From Streptomonospora mangrovi (GTDB taxonomy: Bacteria; Actinomycetota; Actinomycetes; Streptosporangiales; Streptosporangiaceae), in assembly GCF_027604915.1 (NCBI RefSeq), contig NZ_JAJAQC010000053.1, forward strand, positions 1 to 52,428: DNA of 52,428 bases. The letters are read 5' to 3'. The notes under the pieces are model-generated. The model ran no database searches. It had not been told where the DNA came from and was given only the letters and a program-made list of their open reading frames with translations. The translations under genes were made by a program, and so were the position numbers. Positions within the stretch are counted from its first letter, which is position 1. Each line of letters begins with the position of its first letter. This document shows, in pieces, positions 40,965 through 51,680 of the stretch.

Positions 40965-41066
40965 CCCCGCGTCGCACCGCACCGCCCCCCGGCCGCGGCG
41001 GCGTCCCCGCCGCCGCGGCCACCTCCCCCCTCCTCCCTTGACCCCCGCGGAAGACAAGGAAGCGCC

Positions 41067-41489
41067 ATGTCCGTCCTCCTCTACGAAGCCGGCGCCAGCC
41101 TGGCCTACGGCGTCCTCGGCATCGTGCTCATGGTGCTGGGCTACCTGGTCGTCGACGTCCTGACCCCCGGCAAGCTGCACCAACTGGTCTGGGAGCACCG
41201 CAACCGCAACGCCTCGCTGCTGCTGGCCACCAACCTGCTGGGCGTGTCCATCGTGGTCGCCACCGCGATCTACGTCAGCACCGGCGGCCTGGTCATCGGC
41301 CTGGCCAGCGCCGGCGTCTACGGCCTGATCGGGCTGGCGCTGATGGCGGCGTCGTTCCTGCTGATCGACCTCATCACCCCGGGCCGGCTCGGCGACGTCC
41401 TCACGGCCGACGAGACCCACCCCGCGGTGTGGGTGAACAGCGCCGCCCACGTGGCCATCGCTGTCATGGTCGCCGCGGCCATCTCCTGA
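41067..41489 (+). CDS. DUF350 (YjfL-like) membrane protein
   Basis: The 140-residue protein is almost entirely membrane-embedded, with four helices: LAYGVLGIVLMVLGYLVVDV, LLATNLLGVSIVVATAIYV, LVIGLASAGVYGLIGLALMAASFLLI and VNSAAHVAIAVMVAAAIS. This is the DUF350/YjfL fold, two pseudo-repeats each with a polar DxxTPGxL motif (DVLTPGKL, DLITPGRL). AAGGAAG precedes the ATG. Its stop overlaps the ATG of the spermidine-synthase-like gene, so the two are translationally coupled and probably act together in the membrane. Confidence 0.9.
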   Translation: MSVLLYEAGASLAYGVLGIVLMVLGYLVVDVLTPGKLHQLVWEHRNRNASLLLATNLLGVSIVVATAIYVSTGGLVIGLASAGVYGLIGLALMAASFLLIDLITPGRLGDVLTADETHPAVWVNSAAHVAIAVMVAAAIS

Positions 41490-43081
41490 TGGCGGCGGGG
41501 GCGGACTCCGCCGCCTCCGGCACCGGTGTCCGGCCCCCGGGCCTGCCGGTGCCACCGCGCGCCGCGCGGCTGCTGGTGCTCTTCGCGGTGTTCGTGTGCG
41601 CCGCGTGCGGGCTGGTCTACGAACTGGCCCTGGTGGCGCTGGGCAGCTACCTGCTGGGCGACACCATCGTGCAGGCGTCGGTGGTGCTGTCGGTCATGGT
41701 GTTCGCCATGGGCATCGGCTCGCTGGCGTCCAAGCGGCTGACCGACCGCCCCGCGTTCTGGTTCGCCGTCATCGAGGGCGCCCTGTCGGTCGTCGGCGGG
41801 CTGTCGGTCCTGGCGCTCTACGCCGCCTTCGCCTGGTTCTCGCTGTACCAGCCGGCGCTGGTGCTGCTCGCCGCCGCCATCGGCGCGCTCATCGGCGCCG
41901 AGATCCCGCTGCTGATGGCGCTGATCCAGCGGATCCGCCGCCAGGAGGCCGCTGACGCCGCCGCCGACATGTTCGCCGCCGACTACGTGGGCGGCCTGCT
42001 GGGCGGCCTGGCGTTCCCCTTCGCGCTGCTGCCGGTGTTCGGGCTGCTCAAGGGCACCCTGCTGGTGGGCGCCGTGAACGCGGTGGTGGGCGTGCTGGTG
42101 GTGCTGTGGCTGTTCCGCGGCTCGCTGTCGCCGCGCGGGCGCCTCCTGCCCGCCGTCGGCCTGGCCGTGGTGCTGGCGGTGCTGGCGGCGTCCTTCGCGC
42201 TGGCCGACCGCTTCGAGGTCAGCGCGCGCCAGGCCCTCTACCGCGACCCGATCGTCCACGCCCAGCGCTCGGAGTACCAGGAGATCGTGGTCACCCGGAG
42301 CCTGTCGGGCTCCGACACCCGGCTGTTCCTCAACGGCGACCTCCAGTTCAGCTCGCTGGACGAGTACCGCTACCACGAGTCGCTGGTGCACCCGGCCATG
42401 AACGGCCCCCACGGCGACGTGCTGGTGCTGGGCGGCGGCGACGGCCTGGCCGTGCGCGAACTCCTGGGCTACGCCGACGTCGGCTCGGTCACCCTGGTCG
42501 ACCTGGACCCGGCCGTCACCCGGCTGGCCCGCACCATGCCCGAGATCCGCGCGCTCAACGGCAACGCCCTGGCCGACGACCGGGTGCGGGTGGTCCACGC
42601 CGACGCGTTCTCCTGGCTGCGGGAGAACCGCCGCCGCTTCGACGTGGTCCTGGTCGACATGCCCGACCCCGACGACGCCGCCACCGCCAAGCTCTACTCC
42701 ACCGAGTTCTACACGCTGGCGCGGCACGCCCTGGCCGAGGGGGGCCGCATGGCGGTGCAGGCGGGCTCGCCCTACTTCGCGCCCGAGGCGTTCTGGAGCA
42801 TCGGCGCCGGGCTGCGCTCGGCCGGCTGGGCCACCGCGCCCTACAACGTGGACGTGCCCAGCTTCGGCAACTGGGGGTTCTTCCTGGCGGTGCCCAAGGG
42901 GCGCGGCGAGCCCGAGGTGGCGCTGCCCGAGGAGCACCCGCCGCTGCGGTTCCTCGACGCGGCCACGCTGCGCGCCGCCCAGACCTTCCCCAAGGACCGC
43001 CGCCCCACCGGCACCGGCCCCTCCACGCTGCTGCGGCCGCGCATCCTCGACTACGAGCGCGGCGCCTGGGAGGGCTACTAG
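41489..43081 (+). CDS. membrane-fused spermidine synthase-like aminopropyltransferase
   Basis: The 530-residue protein has seven or so membrane helices over about residues 28-240 (LLVLFAVFVCAACGLVYELALVALGSYLLG to LLPAVGLAVVLAVLAASFALA). A SpeE-like domain follows at about 255-500, with LNGDLQFSSLDEYRYHESLVHP, the nucleotide-binding VLVLGGGDGLAVREL, VDLDPAVTRLAR, FDVVLVDMPDPDD and KLYSTEFYTLARHAL. The aminopropyl-donor binding residues look conserved, so transferase activity is plausible. The membrane half suggests action at the membrane, perhaps on lipids or envelope components, not on bulk polyamines. Closely related clusters have DUF350 as neighbour. Confidence 0.88.
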   Translation: MAAGADSAASGTGVRPPGLPVPPRAARLLVLFAVFVCAACGLVYELALVALGSYLLGDTIVQASVVLSVMVFAMGIGSLASKRLTDRPAFWFAVIEGALSVVGGLSVLALYAAFAWFSLYQPALVLLAAAIGALIGAEIPLLMALIQRIRRQEAADAAADMFAADYVGGLLGGLAFPFALLPVFGLLKGTLLVGAVNAVVGVLVVLWLFRGSLSPRGRLLPAVGLAVVLAVLAASFALADRFEVSARQALYRDPIVHAQRSEYQEIVVTRSLSGSDTRLFLNGDLQFSSLDEYRYHESLVHPAMNGPHGDVLVLGGGDGLAVRELLGYADVGSVTLVDLDPAVTRLARTMPEIRALNGNALADDRVRVVHADAFSWLRENRRRFDVVLVDMPDPDDAATAKLYSTEFYTLARHALAEGGRMAVQAGSPYFAPEAFWSIGAGLRSAGWATAPYNVDVPSFGNWGFFLAVPKGRGEPEVALPEEHPPLRFLDAATLRAAQTFPKDRRPTGTGPSTLLRPRILDYERGAWEGY

Positions 43082-43100
43082 GACAGCGGCGCCGCCCGGC

Positions 43101-43128
43101 CCGGGGGCCGCCCGCGGGCGGCCCCCGG
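43101..43128. terminator. bidirectional terminator
   Basis: CCGGGGGCCGCCC and GGGCGGCCCCCGG form a perfect 13-bp inverted repeat centred on GC, in the 52-bp gap between the convergent aminopropyltransferase-like gene and the sdhB gene. Confidence 0.75.
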
Positions 43129-43133
43129 CGGGG

Positions 43134-43937
43134 CTACTGCTCCGGGGTGGCGGTGGTGGTGCGCGTGTTGGGCGGCAGCGGGGTGTCGGCGCCCTTGCGC
43201 AGCCCGATCCTGCTGCCCAGCCACACCAGCGGGTCGTACTTGCGGTCGGCCACACGCTCCTTGAGCGGGATGAGCGCGTTGTCGGTGATCTTGATGTTCT
43301 CCGGGCACACCTCGGTGCAGCACTTGGTGATGTTGCAGTAGCCCAGGCCGAACTCGTCCTGGGCGATGGCGCGCCGGTCGGCGGTGTCCTCGGGGTGCAT
43401 CTCCAGTTCGGCCACCCGCATCAGGAAGCGCGGCCCCGAGAAGCTCTCCTTGTTCTCCTCGTGGTCGCGGATGACGTGGCAGACGTTCTGGCACAGGAAG
43501 CACTCGATGCACTTGCGGAACTCCTGCATCCGCTGCACGTCCGCCTGCCGCATGCGGAAGTCGCCGGGCTTGGCGTCGGGCGGCGGCGTGAACGAGGGGA
43601 TCTCGCGCGCCTTCTGGTAGTTGTAGGACACGTCGCAGACCAGGTCGCGGATCACCGGGAAGGTCCGCATCGGGGTCACGGTGACCGCCTCGTCGGGCGC
43701 GAACGTCGACATCCGCGCCATGCAGGCCAGCCGGGGCCGGCCGTTGATCTCCATCGAGCACGACCCGCACTTGCCGGCCTTGCAGTTCCAGCGCACCGCG
43801 AGGTCGGGCGCCTGGGTGGCCTGGAGCCGGTGCAGGACGTCGAGCACGACCTCGCCCTCGTTGACCTCGACCTCGTAGGCGGCCAGGGCACCCGCGCCGC
43901 CGTCGCCGCGCCACACGTTGAACGTCCGCTTGGTCAT
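43134..43937 (-). CDS. sdhB: succinate dehydrogenase iron-sulfur subunit (Sdh1 type)
   Basis: The 267-residue subunit carries three Fe-S clusters: [2Fe-2S] in CKAGKCGSC and a later C (RLACMARM), [4Fe-4S] in CIECFLCQNVC, and [3Fe-4S] plus the last shared Cys in CNITKCCTEVCPENI. It passes electrons from the flavoprotein to quinone. The sequence resembles the SdhB of the Mycobacterium Sdh1 (Rv0247c) type. Its ATG overlaps the sdhA stop (ATGA), and it is the last gene of the leftward operon. Confidence 0.93.
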   Translation of the reverse strand: MTKRTFNVWRGDGGAGALAAYEVEVNEGEVVLDVLHRLQATQAPDLAVRWNCKAGKCGSCSMEINGRPRLACMARMSTFAPDEAVTVTPMRTFPVIRDLVCDVSYNYQKAREIPSFTPPPDAKPGDFRMRQADVQRMQEFRKCIECFLCQNVCHVIRDHEENKESFSGPRFLMRVAELEMHPEDTADRRAIAQDEFGLGYCNITKCCTEVCPENIKITDNALIPLKERVADRKYDPLVWLGSRIGLRKGADTPLPPNTRTTTATPEQ

Positions 43938-45850
43938 CACTTCTCCTCCTTCGACGCGGTGTCGGCGCCCTCGGCCGGGGGCAGCTCCTCCTCGGTGAGG
44001 TACTTGCTCAGCTCCTCGCGGTCGAACAGCGCGAGCAGGTCGGGCCGCATGGCGTCCAGCGGCCGGCGCTCCAGCTCCACGCGGTCGCCCGCCAGGCGCG
44101 CCGCCAGCACGGTGCGCCGCCACTGCGGCGACATCGCCGGGAAGTCGTCGCGGGTGTGCCCGCCGCGCGACTCCTCGCGGGTGAGCGCCGCGCGCGCGAT
44201 CGCCTCGGACACCGCCAGCATGTTGCGCAGGTCCAGCGCCAGGTGCCAGCCCGGGTTGTAGGCGGTGCCGCCCTCGGCGCGCACCGACGCCACCCGCTCG
44301 CGCAGCTTCTCCAGCGACTCCAGGGCCTGCTCCATCTCCGGCCCGCGCCGGATGATCCCGACCAGGTCGTTCATCGTCTGCTGAAGCTCCTGGTGGAGCT
44401 GGTAGGGGTTCTCGCCGGTGTCGCGCCGCAGCGGGGCCGCGACCTCCTCGGCCAGCCGCTCGACGTCGGCGGCGGCCGGCGCCGGGCGCTCGCCCGCCAG
44501 GCCGTCGAGGTAGCGCGCCGCGCCGATCCCGCAGCGCCGCCCGAACACCAGCAGGTCCGACAGCGAGTTGCCGCCCAGCCGGTTGGAGCCGTGCATGCCG
44601 CCGGCGACCTCGCCGGCGGCGAACAGCCCCGGCACCCGCGCCGCGCCGGTGTCGGCGTCGACCTCGACGCCGCCCATGACGTAGTGGCAGGTGGGGCCGA
44701 CCTCCATGGGGCCGGCGGTGATGTCGACGTCGGCCAGCTCCTTGAACTGGTGGTGCATCGAGGGCAGCCGCCGCATGATCTCCTCGGCGGGCATGCGGGT
44801 GGAGACGTCCAGGAACACGCCGCCGTGGGGCGAGCCGCGCCCCTCCTTGACCTCGTTGTTGATGGCCCGGGCGACCTCGTCGCGGGGCAGCAGCTCGGGC
44901 GGGCGGCGGTGGTTGGCCGGGTCGGCGTACCAGCCGTCGGCCTCCTCCTCGGTCTCGGCGTACTGGTTGCGGAACACGTCGGGCACGTAGCCGAACATGA
45001 ACCGCTCGCCCTCGGAGTTGCGCAGCACCCCGCCGTCGCCGCGGACCGACTCGGTGACCAGGATGCCCTTGACCGAGGGCGGCCAGACCATCCCGGTGGG
45101 GTGGAACTGCACGAACTCCATGTTGATGAGCGTGGCCCCCGCGCGCAGCGCCAGCGCGTGGCCGTCGCCGGTGTACTCCCAGGAGTTGGAGGTCACCTTG
45201 AACGACTTGCCGATGCCGCCGGTGGCCAGGACCACCGCCGGCGCCTCGAAGACGACGAACTCCCCGGTCTCGCGGACGTAGCCGAAGGCGCCGGCGATCC
45301 GCCCGGAGGCGTCGGTGAGCAGTTCGGTGACGGTGGTCTCGGCGAAGACCCGCAGCATGGCCTCGGGATGGCCCAGCTCGGCGGCGTCGGCCTGCTGGAG
45401 CTGGACGACGCGCTGCTGGAGGGTGCGGATCAGCTCCAGGCCGGTGCGGTCGCCCACGTGCGCCAGGCGGGGGTACTCGTGGCCGCCGAAGTTGCGCTGG
45501 CTGATCCGGCCGTCGCGGGTGCGGTCGAACAGCGCGCCCCAGTGCTCCAGCTCCAGGATGCGCTCGGGCGCCTCCTTGGCGTGCAGCTCGGCCATGCGCG
45601 GGTCGTTCATGAACTTGCCGCCGCGGATGGTGTCGCGGAAGTGCACCTGCCAGGAGTCGCTTGAGTTGACGTTGCCCAGCGCGGCGGCGGCGCCGCCCTC
45701 GGCCATGACGGTGTGGGCCTTGCCGAAGAGGGACTTGGAGATGATCGCGGTCTTCCTGCCCTGCTGGCGGGCCTCGATCGCGGCGCGCAGCCCGGCGCCG
45801 CCGGCCCCGATCACCACCACGTCGTAGTTGTGCCGTGTTGTCTCGGACAT
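43937..45850 (-). CDS. sdhA: succinate dehydrogenase flavoprotein subunit (Sdh1 type)
   Basis: The 637-residue FAD subunit oxidises succinate to fumarate. It has the FAD-binding VVVIGAGGAGLRAAIEARQQG, the flavinylation-site context SKSLFGKAHTVMAEGGAAAALGN, FVQFHPTGM, the active-site region THY-like GPTCHYVMGGVEVD and LFAAGEVAGGMHGSNRLGGNSLSDLLVFGRR. AGGAAG precedes the ATG; a 12-residue upstream extension is unlikely. It sits between the membrane anchor gene and sdhB in the order C-A-B, as in mycobacterial sdh1. Confidence 0.95.
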   Translation of the reverse strand: MSETTRHNYDVVVIGAGGAGLRAAIEARQQGRKTAIISKSLFGKAHTVMAEGGAAAALGNVNSSDSWQVHFRDTIRGGKFMNDPRMAELHAKEAPERILELEHWGALFDRTRDGRISQRNFGGHEYPRLAHVGDRTGLELIRTLQQRVVQLQQADAAELGHPEAMLRVFAETTVTELLTDASGRIAGAFGYVRETGEFVVFEAPAVVLATGGIGKSFKVTSNSWEYTGDGHALALRAGATLINMEFVQFHPTGMVWPPSVKGILVTESVRGDGGVLRNSEGERFMFGYVPDVFRNQYAETEEEADGWYADPANHRRPPELLPRDEVARAINNEVKEGRGSPHGGVFLDVSTRMPAEEIMRRLPSMHHQFKELADVDITAGPMEVGPTCHYVMGGVEVDADTGAARVPGLFAAGEVAGGMHGSNRLGGNSLSDLLVFGRRCGIGAARYLDGLAGERPAPAAADVERLAEEVAAPLRRDTGENPYQLHQELQQTMNDLVGIIRRGPEMEQALESLEKLRERVASVRAEGGTAYNPGWHLALDLRNMLAVSEAIARAALTREESRGGHTRDDFPAMSPQWRRTVLAARLAGDRVELERRPLDAMRPDLLALFDREELSKYLTEEELPPAEGADTASKEEK

Positions 45851-45949
45851 CTTCCTGACTTTCGGTCGCGGCGGTGCGCGCGCCATCGCGGGCGACGGCG
45901 CGTCGGCGCGGGTCGGCGCGTACCGCCGGTGGAGGGGTGCGGGACGGCC

Positions 45950-46768
45950 CTAGTTGAAGATGCGGGGGTCGGAGACCGTACCGCTCGCGACGAGGGCGAC
46001 ATAGAGGTCGGTTATCACCAGGGTGGCCAGCGTGATCCAGGCGAACGTCATGTGCCGGGTGTTGAGCCGGGTGATCTGGGTCCACAGCCAGTACCGCACG
46101 GGACTGCGGCCGAAGCTGTTGACGCGCCCGCCGAAGACGTGCCGGCAGGAATGGCAGCTAAGCGTGTAGCACCACAGCAGGACGACGTTGCCGAGCAGCA
46201 CGAGGTTGCCCAGTCCGATCCCGAATCCGCCCTGTTCGCCGTGGAACAGGGCGAGAACGGCGTCATAGGTGTTGACGACCGAAATGACCAGGGCGATGTA
46301 GAAGAAGTAGCGGTGCAGGTTCTGCCCGATCATCGGGAACCGCGACTCGCCGGTGTAGCGCTTGTGCGGTTCGCGCACCGCGCAGGCGGTGGGCGCCTGC
46401 CAGATGGAGCGGTAATAGGCCTTGCGGTAGTAGTAGCAGGTGAACCGGAACAGCAGCAGGAACGGCAGGCTGATCGCGGCGTAGGGCAGCCACCAGGGGA
46501 ACTCGAAGGGCAGCCGGCCGAAGTGCGCGGCCTCGGGTGCGCACTGGGCGGCGATGCAGGGCGAGTAGAACGGGGTGAGGTAGCCGTGGTCGGCGGCCCA
46601 GTAGTGGTCCTGCTGGAGCGCGCGGACCAGGCCGTAGACCAAAAACGCGGTGAGTCCGAGAGTCGTCAGCAGCGGGGCGACCCACCATCGGTCGGTGCGC
46701 AAGGTGCGGGCGGATATCCGGGCGCGGGCCAGTCCGGCGCGCTCCGGCGGGGGAAGCGTCGATGTCAT
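45950..46768 (-). CDS. sdhC: Sdh1-type membrane anchor (Rv0249c-like)
   Basis: The 272-residue protein has five membrane helices: WWVAPLLTTLGLTAFLVYGL, WWLPYAAISLPFLLLFRFTCYY, LHRYFFYIALVISVVNTYDAVLALF, LGNLVLLGNVVLLWCYTLSC and TFAWITLATLVITDLYVALVA. It contains the Cys/His signature CHSCRHVFGG and an LNTRHMTFAW loop conserved in the large single-anchor family next to Sdh1 genes. It should dock SdhAB and bind menaquinone; it is unlike the SdhC of the second operon. ATG at 46768 follows GGAGA. It is the first gene of the leftward operon. Confidence 0.82.
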   Translation of the reverse strand: MTSTLPPPERAGLARARISARTLRTDRWWVAPLLTTLGLTAFLVYGLVRALQQDHYWAADHGYLTPFYSPCIAAQCAPEAAHFGRLPFEFPWWLPYAAISLPFLLLFRFTCYYYRKAYYRSIWQAPTACAVREPHKRYTGESRFPMIGQNLHRYFFYIALVISVVNTYDAVLALFHGEQGGFGIGLGNLVLLGNVVLLWCYTLSCHSCRHVFGGRVNSFGRSPVRYWLWTQITRLNTRHMTFAWITLATLVITDLYVALVASGTVSDPRIFN

Positions 46769-47142
46769 TTCGCTGCGTCTCCATCTTGGCGGGGGCGGCC
46801 CCAGCGCGGACGGGACGACGCGGGGCGCGGGCCGCTCTCGCAACCGTGTGATCAGGGAGTGCGGATGTGTTAGGCATGCCACGTTAGGCCGCGGCGATCA
46901 CGAATTCAGCTCGAAATTCGCGCGAAATGAATGTGAAAAATGCCACGCCGACTCTTTTTGGCGCAGGCGTTTGCCGCCAAAAAGTGCGAAATGTAATTGA
47001 ATGCGCTTTTTGTTACCCGTGGTGCGCGTGTGGGGTAATGGGCGCTATGCGAAGGTAAGTCCAGCCTTCATGAATGAAACTTATCGTGTTTTTCGGCGGA
47101 TTCGCGCGCGGCCCCGGCCTTTCCGCGCCCGCAGCCCGGCCC
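46769..47142. other. regulatory region upstream of the Sdh1 operon with palindromes
   Basis: This gap is noticeably less G+C-rich than the genes. For leftward transcription a -10-like TAACGT lies at 46886-46881. Upstream are three palindromes: TTCGCGCGAA (46917-46926); CTTTTTGGCG/CGCCAAAAAG with an 11-nt loop (46954-46963, 46975-46984); and TTACCC/GGGTAA (47013-47018, 47033-47038). The middle one has its T-run 5' and A-run 3' on both strands, so it is not a standard terminator and looks more like an operator. The LysR gene ends at 47143, so its terminator could also lie here. Confidence 0.5.
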
Positions 47143-48090
47143 CTAGGGCCGGAGGGCCGCGATGACCTCCAGGTCCTCGCCCACCTCTTCGCGGGTGAGC
47201 TGGGTCAGGTAGGCCATGAGGTGGCGGCGGAACGCCTTGGCGGTGTGGGAGGGGTCGACGTCCTTGCGGTGGGCCAGGGCGATGGTGCGCAGCAGGCGGG
47301 GCTGGGTGAGCGGGATCCCGCGCAGGCCGGGGCGGTTCTTGAGCACCATGCTCGGCACCACGGCGATCCCCAGGCCGGCCTCCACGAACCGCAGCACGGC
47401 GTCCATCTCGCCGCCCTCCACCGCCAGGCGCGGCTCGAACCCGGCGGCGCGGCAGGCGTGCAGGGTGGCCTCGCGCACGTCGTAGCCGTGGCGGAACATC
47501 ACCAGCGGGCGGTCGCGCAGGTCGGTGATGCGCATGGCGGCGCGGCCGGTGGGCGGGCCGTCGCCGGCGGCGTGCACCACCACCAGGTTCTCGCGCAGGA
47601 TCGGCGTGGTCACGAACGCCGGGTCGCTGCTCTGGAGCGGCAGGATGATCAGCGCGAGGTCGAGTTCGCCGTGGCCCAGCGCGCGGATGAGGTCGCGCGA
47701 CCCGCTCTCCTCGACCTGGAGCTCGATCCCGGGGAACCGGTCGTGGTAGCCGGCCAGCGCCTCGGCGAGCAGGCCCGCGCACAGCGAGGGGGTGGCCCCC
47801 AGCCGCAGCCGCCCCCGGCGCATGCCGGCCAGCTCCTGGACCTCGCGCCGGGCGGTCTCCATGTCGGTGACGATGCGCTGGGCGAGCGGCAGCAGCGCCT
47901 CACCGGCCGGGGTGAGTGTGATATTTCCCCGGGCGCGGCTGAACAGGGAGGCGCCCAACTCCTCTTCGAGGTTGCGGATCTGCTTGCTGAGGCTGGGCTG
48001 CGCGACGCGCGAAAGCTCGGCTGCGCGGGTGAAATGGCGTGTCTCGGCCACCGCGAGGAAGTAGGCCAACTGCTGGAACTGCACGTCCAT
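47143..48090 (-). CDS. LysR-family regulator between the two sdh operons
   Basis: The 315-residue LTTR has an N-terminal winged helix (LAYFLAVAETRHFTRAAELSRVAQPSLSKQIRNLEEELGASLFSRARGNITLTPAGEALLP, residues 8-67). A substrate-binding domain spans about 90-300, with LRLGATPSLCAGLLAEALAGYHDRFPGIELQV, DLALIILPL and VLRFVEAGLGIAVVPSMV. It is divergent from sdhC of the second operon. An inverted repeat with T-N11-A geometry overlaps its start codon, so it probably controls itself and that operon, possibly responding to a C4-dicarboxylate or other metabolite (inference). Confidence 0.93.
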   Translation of the reverse strand: MDVQFQQLAYFLAVAETRHFTRAAELSRVAQPSLSKQIRNLEEELGASLFSRARGNITLTPAGEALLPLAQRIVTDMETARREVQELAGMRRGRLRLGATPSLCAGLLAEALAGYHDRFPGIELQVEESGSRDLIRALGHGELDLALIILPLQSSDPAFVTTPILRENLVVVHAAGDGPPTGRAAMRITDLRDRPLVMFRHGYDVREATLHACRAAGFEPRLAVEGGEMDAVLRFVEAGLGIAVVPSMVLKNRPGLRGIPLTQPRLLRTIALAHRKDVDPSHTAKAFRRHLMAYLTQLTREEVGEDLEVIAALRP

Positions 48091-48105
48091 AGCCTACGGC
48101 TATGG
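48087..48105. promoter_or_regulatory. LysR box CCATAGCC-TAC-GGCTATGG
   Basis: A perfect 8-bp inverted repeat with a 3-nt centre contains ATAG-N7-CTAT, the classic T-N11-A LTTR site (T48090, A48102). It overlaps the LysR ATG (48088-48090) and lies 58 bp before sdhC. The 48106-48163 stretch is AT-rich, with a -35-like TTGTGA followed 17 bp later by TTTATC. Confidence 0.65.
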
Positions 48106-48163
48106 AGACCAGCGTTGTGATGACTTAGACGACTTTGTTTATCAAGATTTAAAGTGACGAGTT

Positions 48164-48865
48164 GTGGCGAACAGTACCCTGACCAAGCAGCGATCGGAGG
48201 CGCTCGGTTCCACGGTGGCCCTCAAGTCCGCGATGGCGGTCACCGGTGTGATCCTGGTGCTCTTCCTGGTCGTGCACATGTACGGCAATCTCAACGTGTT
48301 CGCGGGCCAGGCGGCCTTCGACAACTACTCCCACCACCTGCGCGTCATCGGCGAACCCATGCTGCCCCACGGCGGCTTCCTGTGGATCGTGCGCGTGGTG
48401 CTGCTGGCGAGCGTCCTCATCCACATCTACGCGGCGGTGGCCCTGTGGCGGCGCGCGGGCGCGGCCCGCCCGGTCCGCTACCAGGCGACCAAGCGCGTCC
48501 AGCGCAGCTACTCCTCCTACACGATGCGCTACGGCGGCGTGCTCATCGCGCTGTTCGTGGTCTTCCACATCCTCCACCTGACGACCAACCACATCGCGCC
48601 GGGCGGGGCCTCCGACAGCCCCTACGAGCGGTTCGTGAACGGCTTCCAGCCGGAGTTCTGGTACGTCACCCTCTTCTACGTCCTCACCGTGATCGCCGTC
48701 GGGTTCCACCTGCGCCACGGCATCTGGAGCGCGCTGACCACCCTCGGCGCCAACCGGCAGAGCCGGCAGCGCTCTTTGAACATCATCGCGACCGCGATCG
48801 CGTTCGTGCTGACGGTCGGCTTCCTGCTGGGGCCGCTGTCCGTGACCCTGGGGCTGGTGGAATAA
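48164..48865 (+). CDS. sdhC: succinate dehydrogenase/fumarate reductase cytochrome b subunit
   Basis: The 233-residue protein has five helices: [79 protein letters not shown] and [22 protein letters not shown]. Histidines in four of them (VVHMYG, LIHIYA, FHILHLT, FHLRHG) fit the di-heme b558 type found in Wolinella fumarate reductase and Bacillus SdhC. The start is GTG at 48164 with a weak ribosome site. It is followed without a gap by sdhA. It represents a different SDH class from the leftward operon. Confidence 0.92.
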   Translation: MANSTLTKQRSEALGSTVALKSAMAVTGVILVLFLVVHMYGNLNVFAGQAAFDNYSHHLRVIGEPMLPHGGFLWIVRVVLLASVLIHIYAAVALWRRAGAARPVRYQATKRVQRSYSSYTMRYGGVLIALFVVFHILHLTTNHIAPGGASDSPYERFVNGFQPEFWYVTLFYVLTVIAVGFHLRHGIWSALTTLGANRQSRQRSLNIIATAIAFVLTVGFLLGPLSVTLGLVE

Positions 48866-50802
<1,937 letters not shown>

Positions 50803-50806
<4 letters not shown>

Positions 50807-51552
50807 ACATCACCCTGCGCGTGTGGCGCCAGAAGGGCCCCGACGACAAGGGGCGGATGGTCACCTACCAGGTCCCCGACGTGTCGCCGGACATGTCGTT
50901 CCTGGAGATGCTCGACGTCCTCAACGAGAAGCTCCAGCTTGAGGGCGAGGAGCCGGTGGCGTTCGACCACGACTGCCGCGAGGGCATCTGCGGTGCCTGC
51001 GGCGTGGTCATCGACGGCGAGGCCCACGGTCCCGAGACCACCACGACCTGCCAGCTGCACATGCGCAGCTTCAAGGACGGCGACACCATCACCGTGGAGC
51101 CGTGGCGGGCCAAGGCGTTCCCGGTGATCAAGGACCTGGTCGTGGACCGGGGGGCGTTCGACCGGATCATCCAGGCCGGCGGCTACATCAGCGCGCCGAC
51201 CGGGACCGCGCCCGACGCCCACGCCATGCCGGTGCCCAAGGCCGACGCCGACCGCGCGTTCGACGCGGCCACCTGCATCGGCTGCGGCGCCTGCGTGGCC
51301 GCCTGCCCCAACGCCTCGGGCATGCTGTTCACCGCCGCCAAGGTCACCCACCTGGGCATGCTGCCGCAGGGCCAGCCCGAGCGCCAGGCGCGGGTGATCA
51401 AGATGGTGAACCAGCACGACGAGGAGGACTTCGGCGGCTGCACCAACATCGGCGAGTGCGCGGCGGTGTGCCCCAAGGGCATCCCGCTGGACACCATCTC
51501 CCAGCTCAACCGCGACCTGCTGGGCGCGCTGGCCAGCGGCCGGACCGAGTAG
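50803..51552 (+). CDS. sdhB: succinate dehydrogenase/fumarate reductase iron-sulfur subunit
   Basis: The 249-residue subunit starts at GTG overlapping the sdhA TGA (GTGA), after GCGGAG. The clusters are [2Fe-2S] in [15 protein letters not shown] with TTTCQLHM, [4Fe-4S] in [12 protein letters not shown], and [3Fe-4S] in [15 protein letters not shown]. The order C-A-B with single-dicistron overlaps and the strong terminator after it define a complete three-gene operon. It has little similarity to the other SdhB in the window beyond the ligand motifs. Confidence 0.95.
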
Positions 51553-51588
51553 GAGCGAGCAGGGCCGACGCCTGACAGCGCGGCCTGG

Positions 51589-51617
51589 GGCCGCCCCGCG
51601 TGAAGCGCGGGGCGGCC
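51589..51617 (+). terminator. terminator of the second sdh operon
   Basis: GGCCGCCCCGCG and CGCGGGGCGGCC form a perfect 12-bp stem with a TGAAG loop, followed by TCTT. It begins 36 nt after the sdhB stop. Confidence 0.85.
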
Positions 51618-51680
51618 TCTTCGCGTTGGCGGGCGGGTGCGAGTGGCGCACCGCTGCACAGGGCCGCGCCGCCCGGCGGG

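Noticed and set aside
46954-46984. intrinsic terminator for LysR
   Set aside because: The T-run precedes and the A-run follows the stem on both strands, the reverse of an intrinsic terminator; it is listed as an operator-like palindrome instead.
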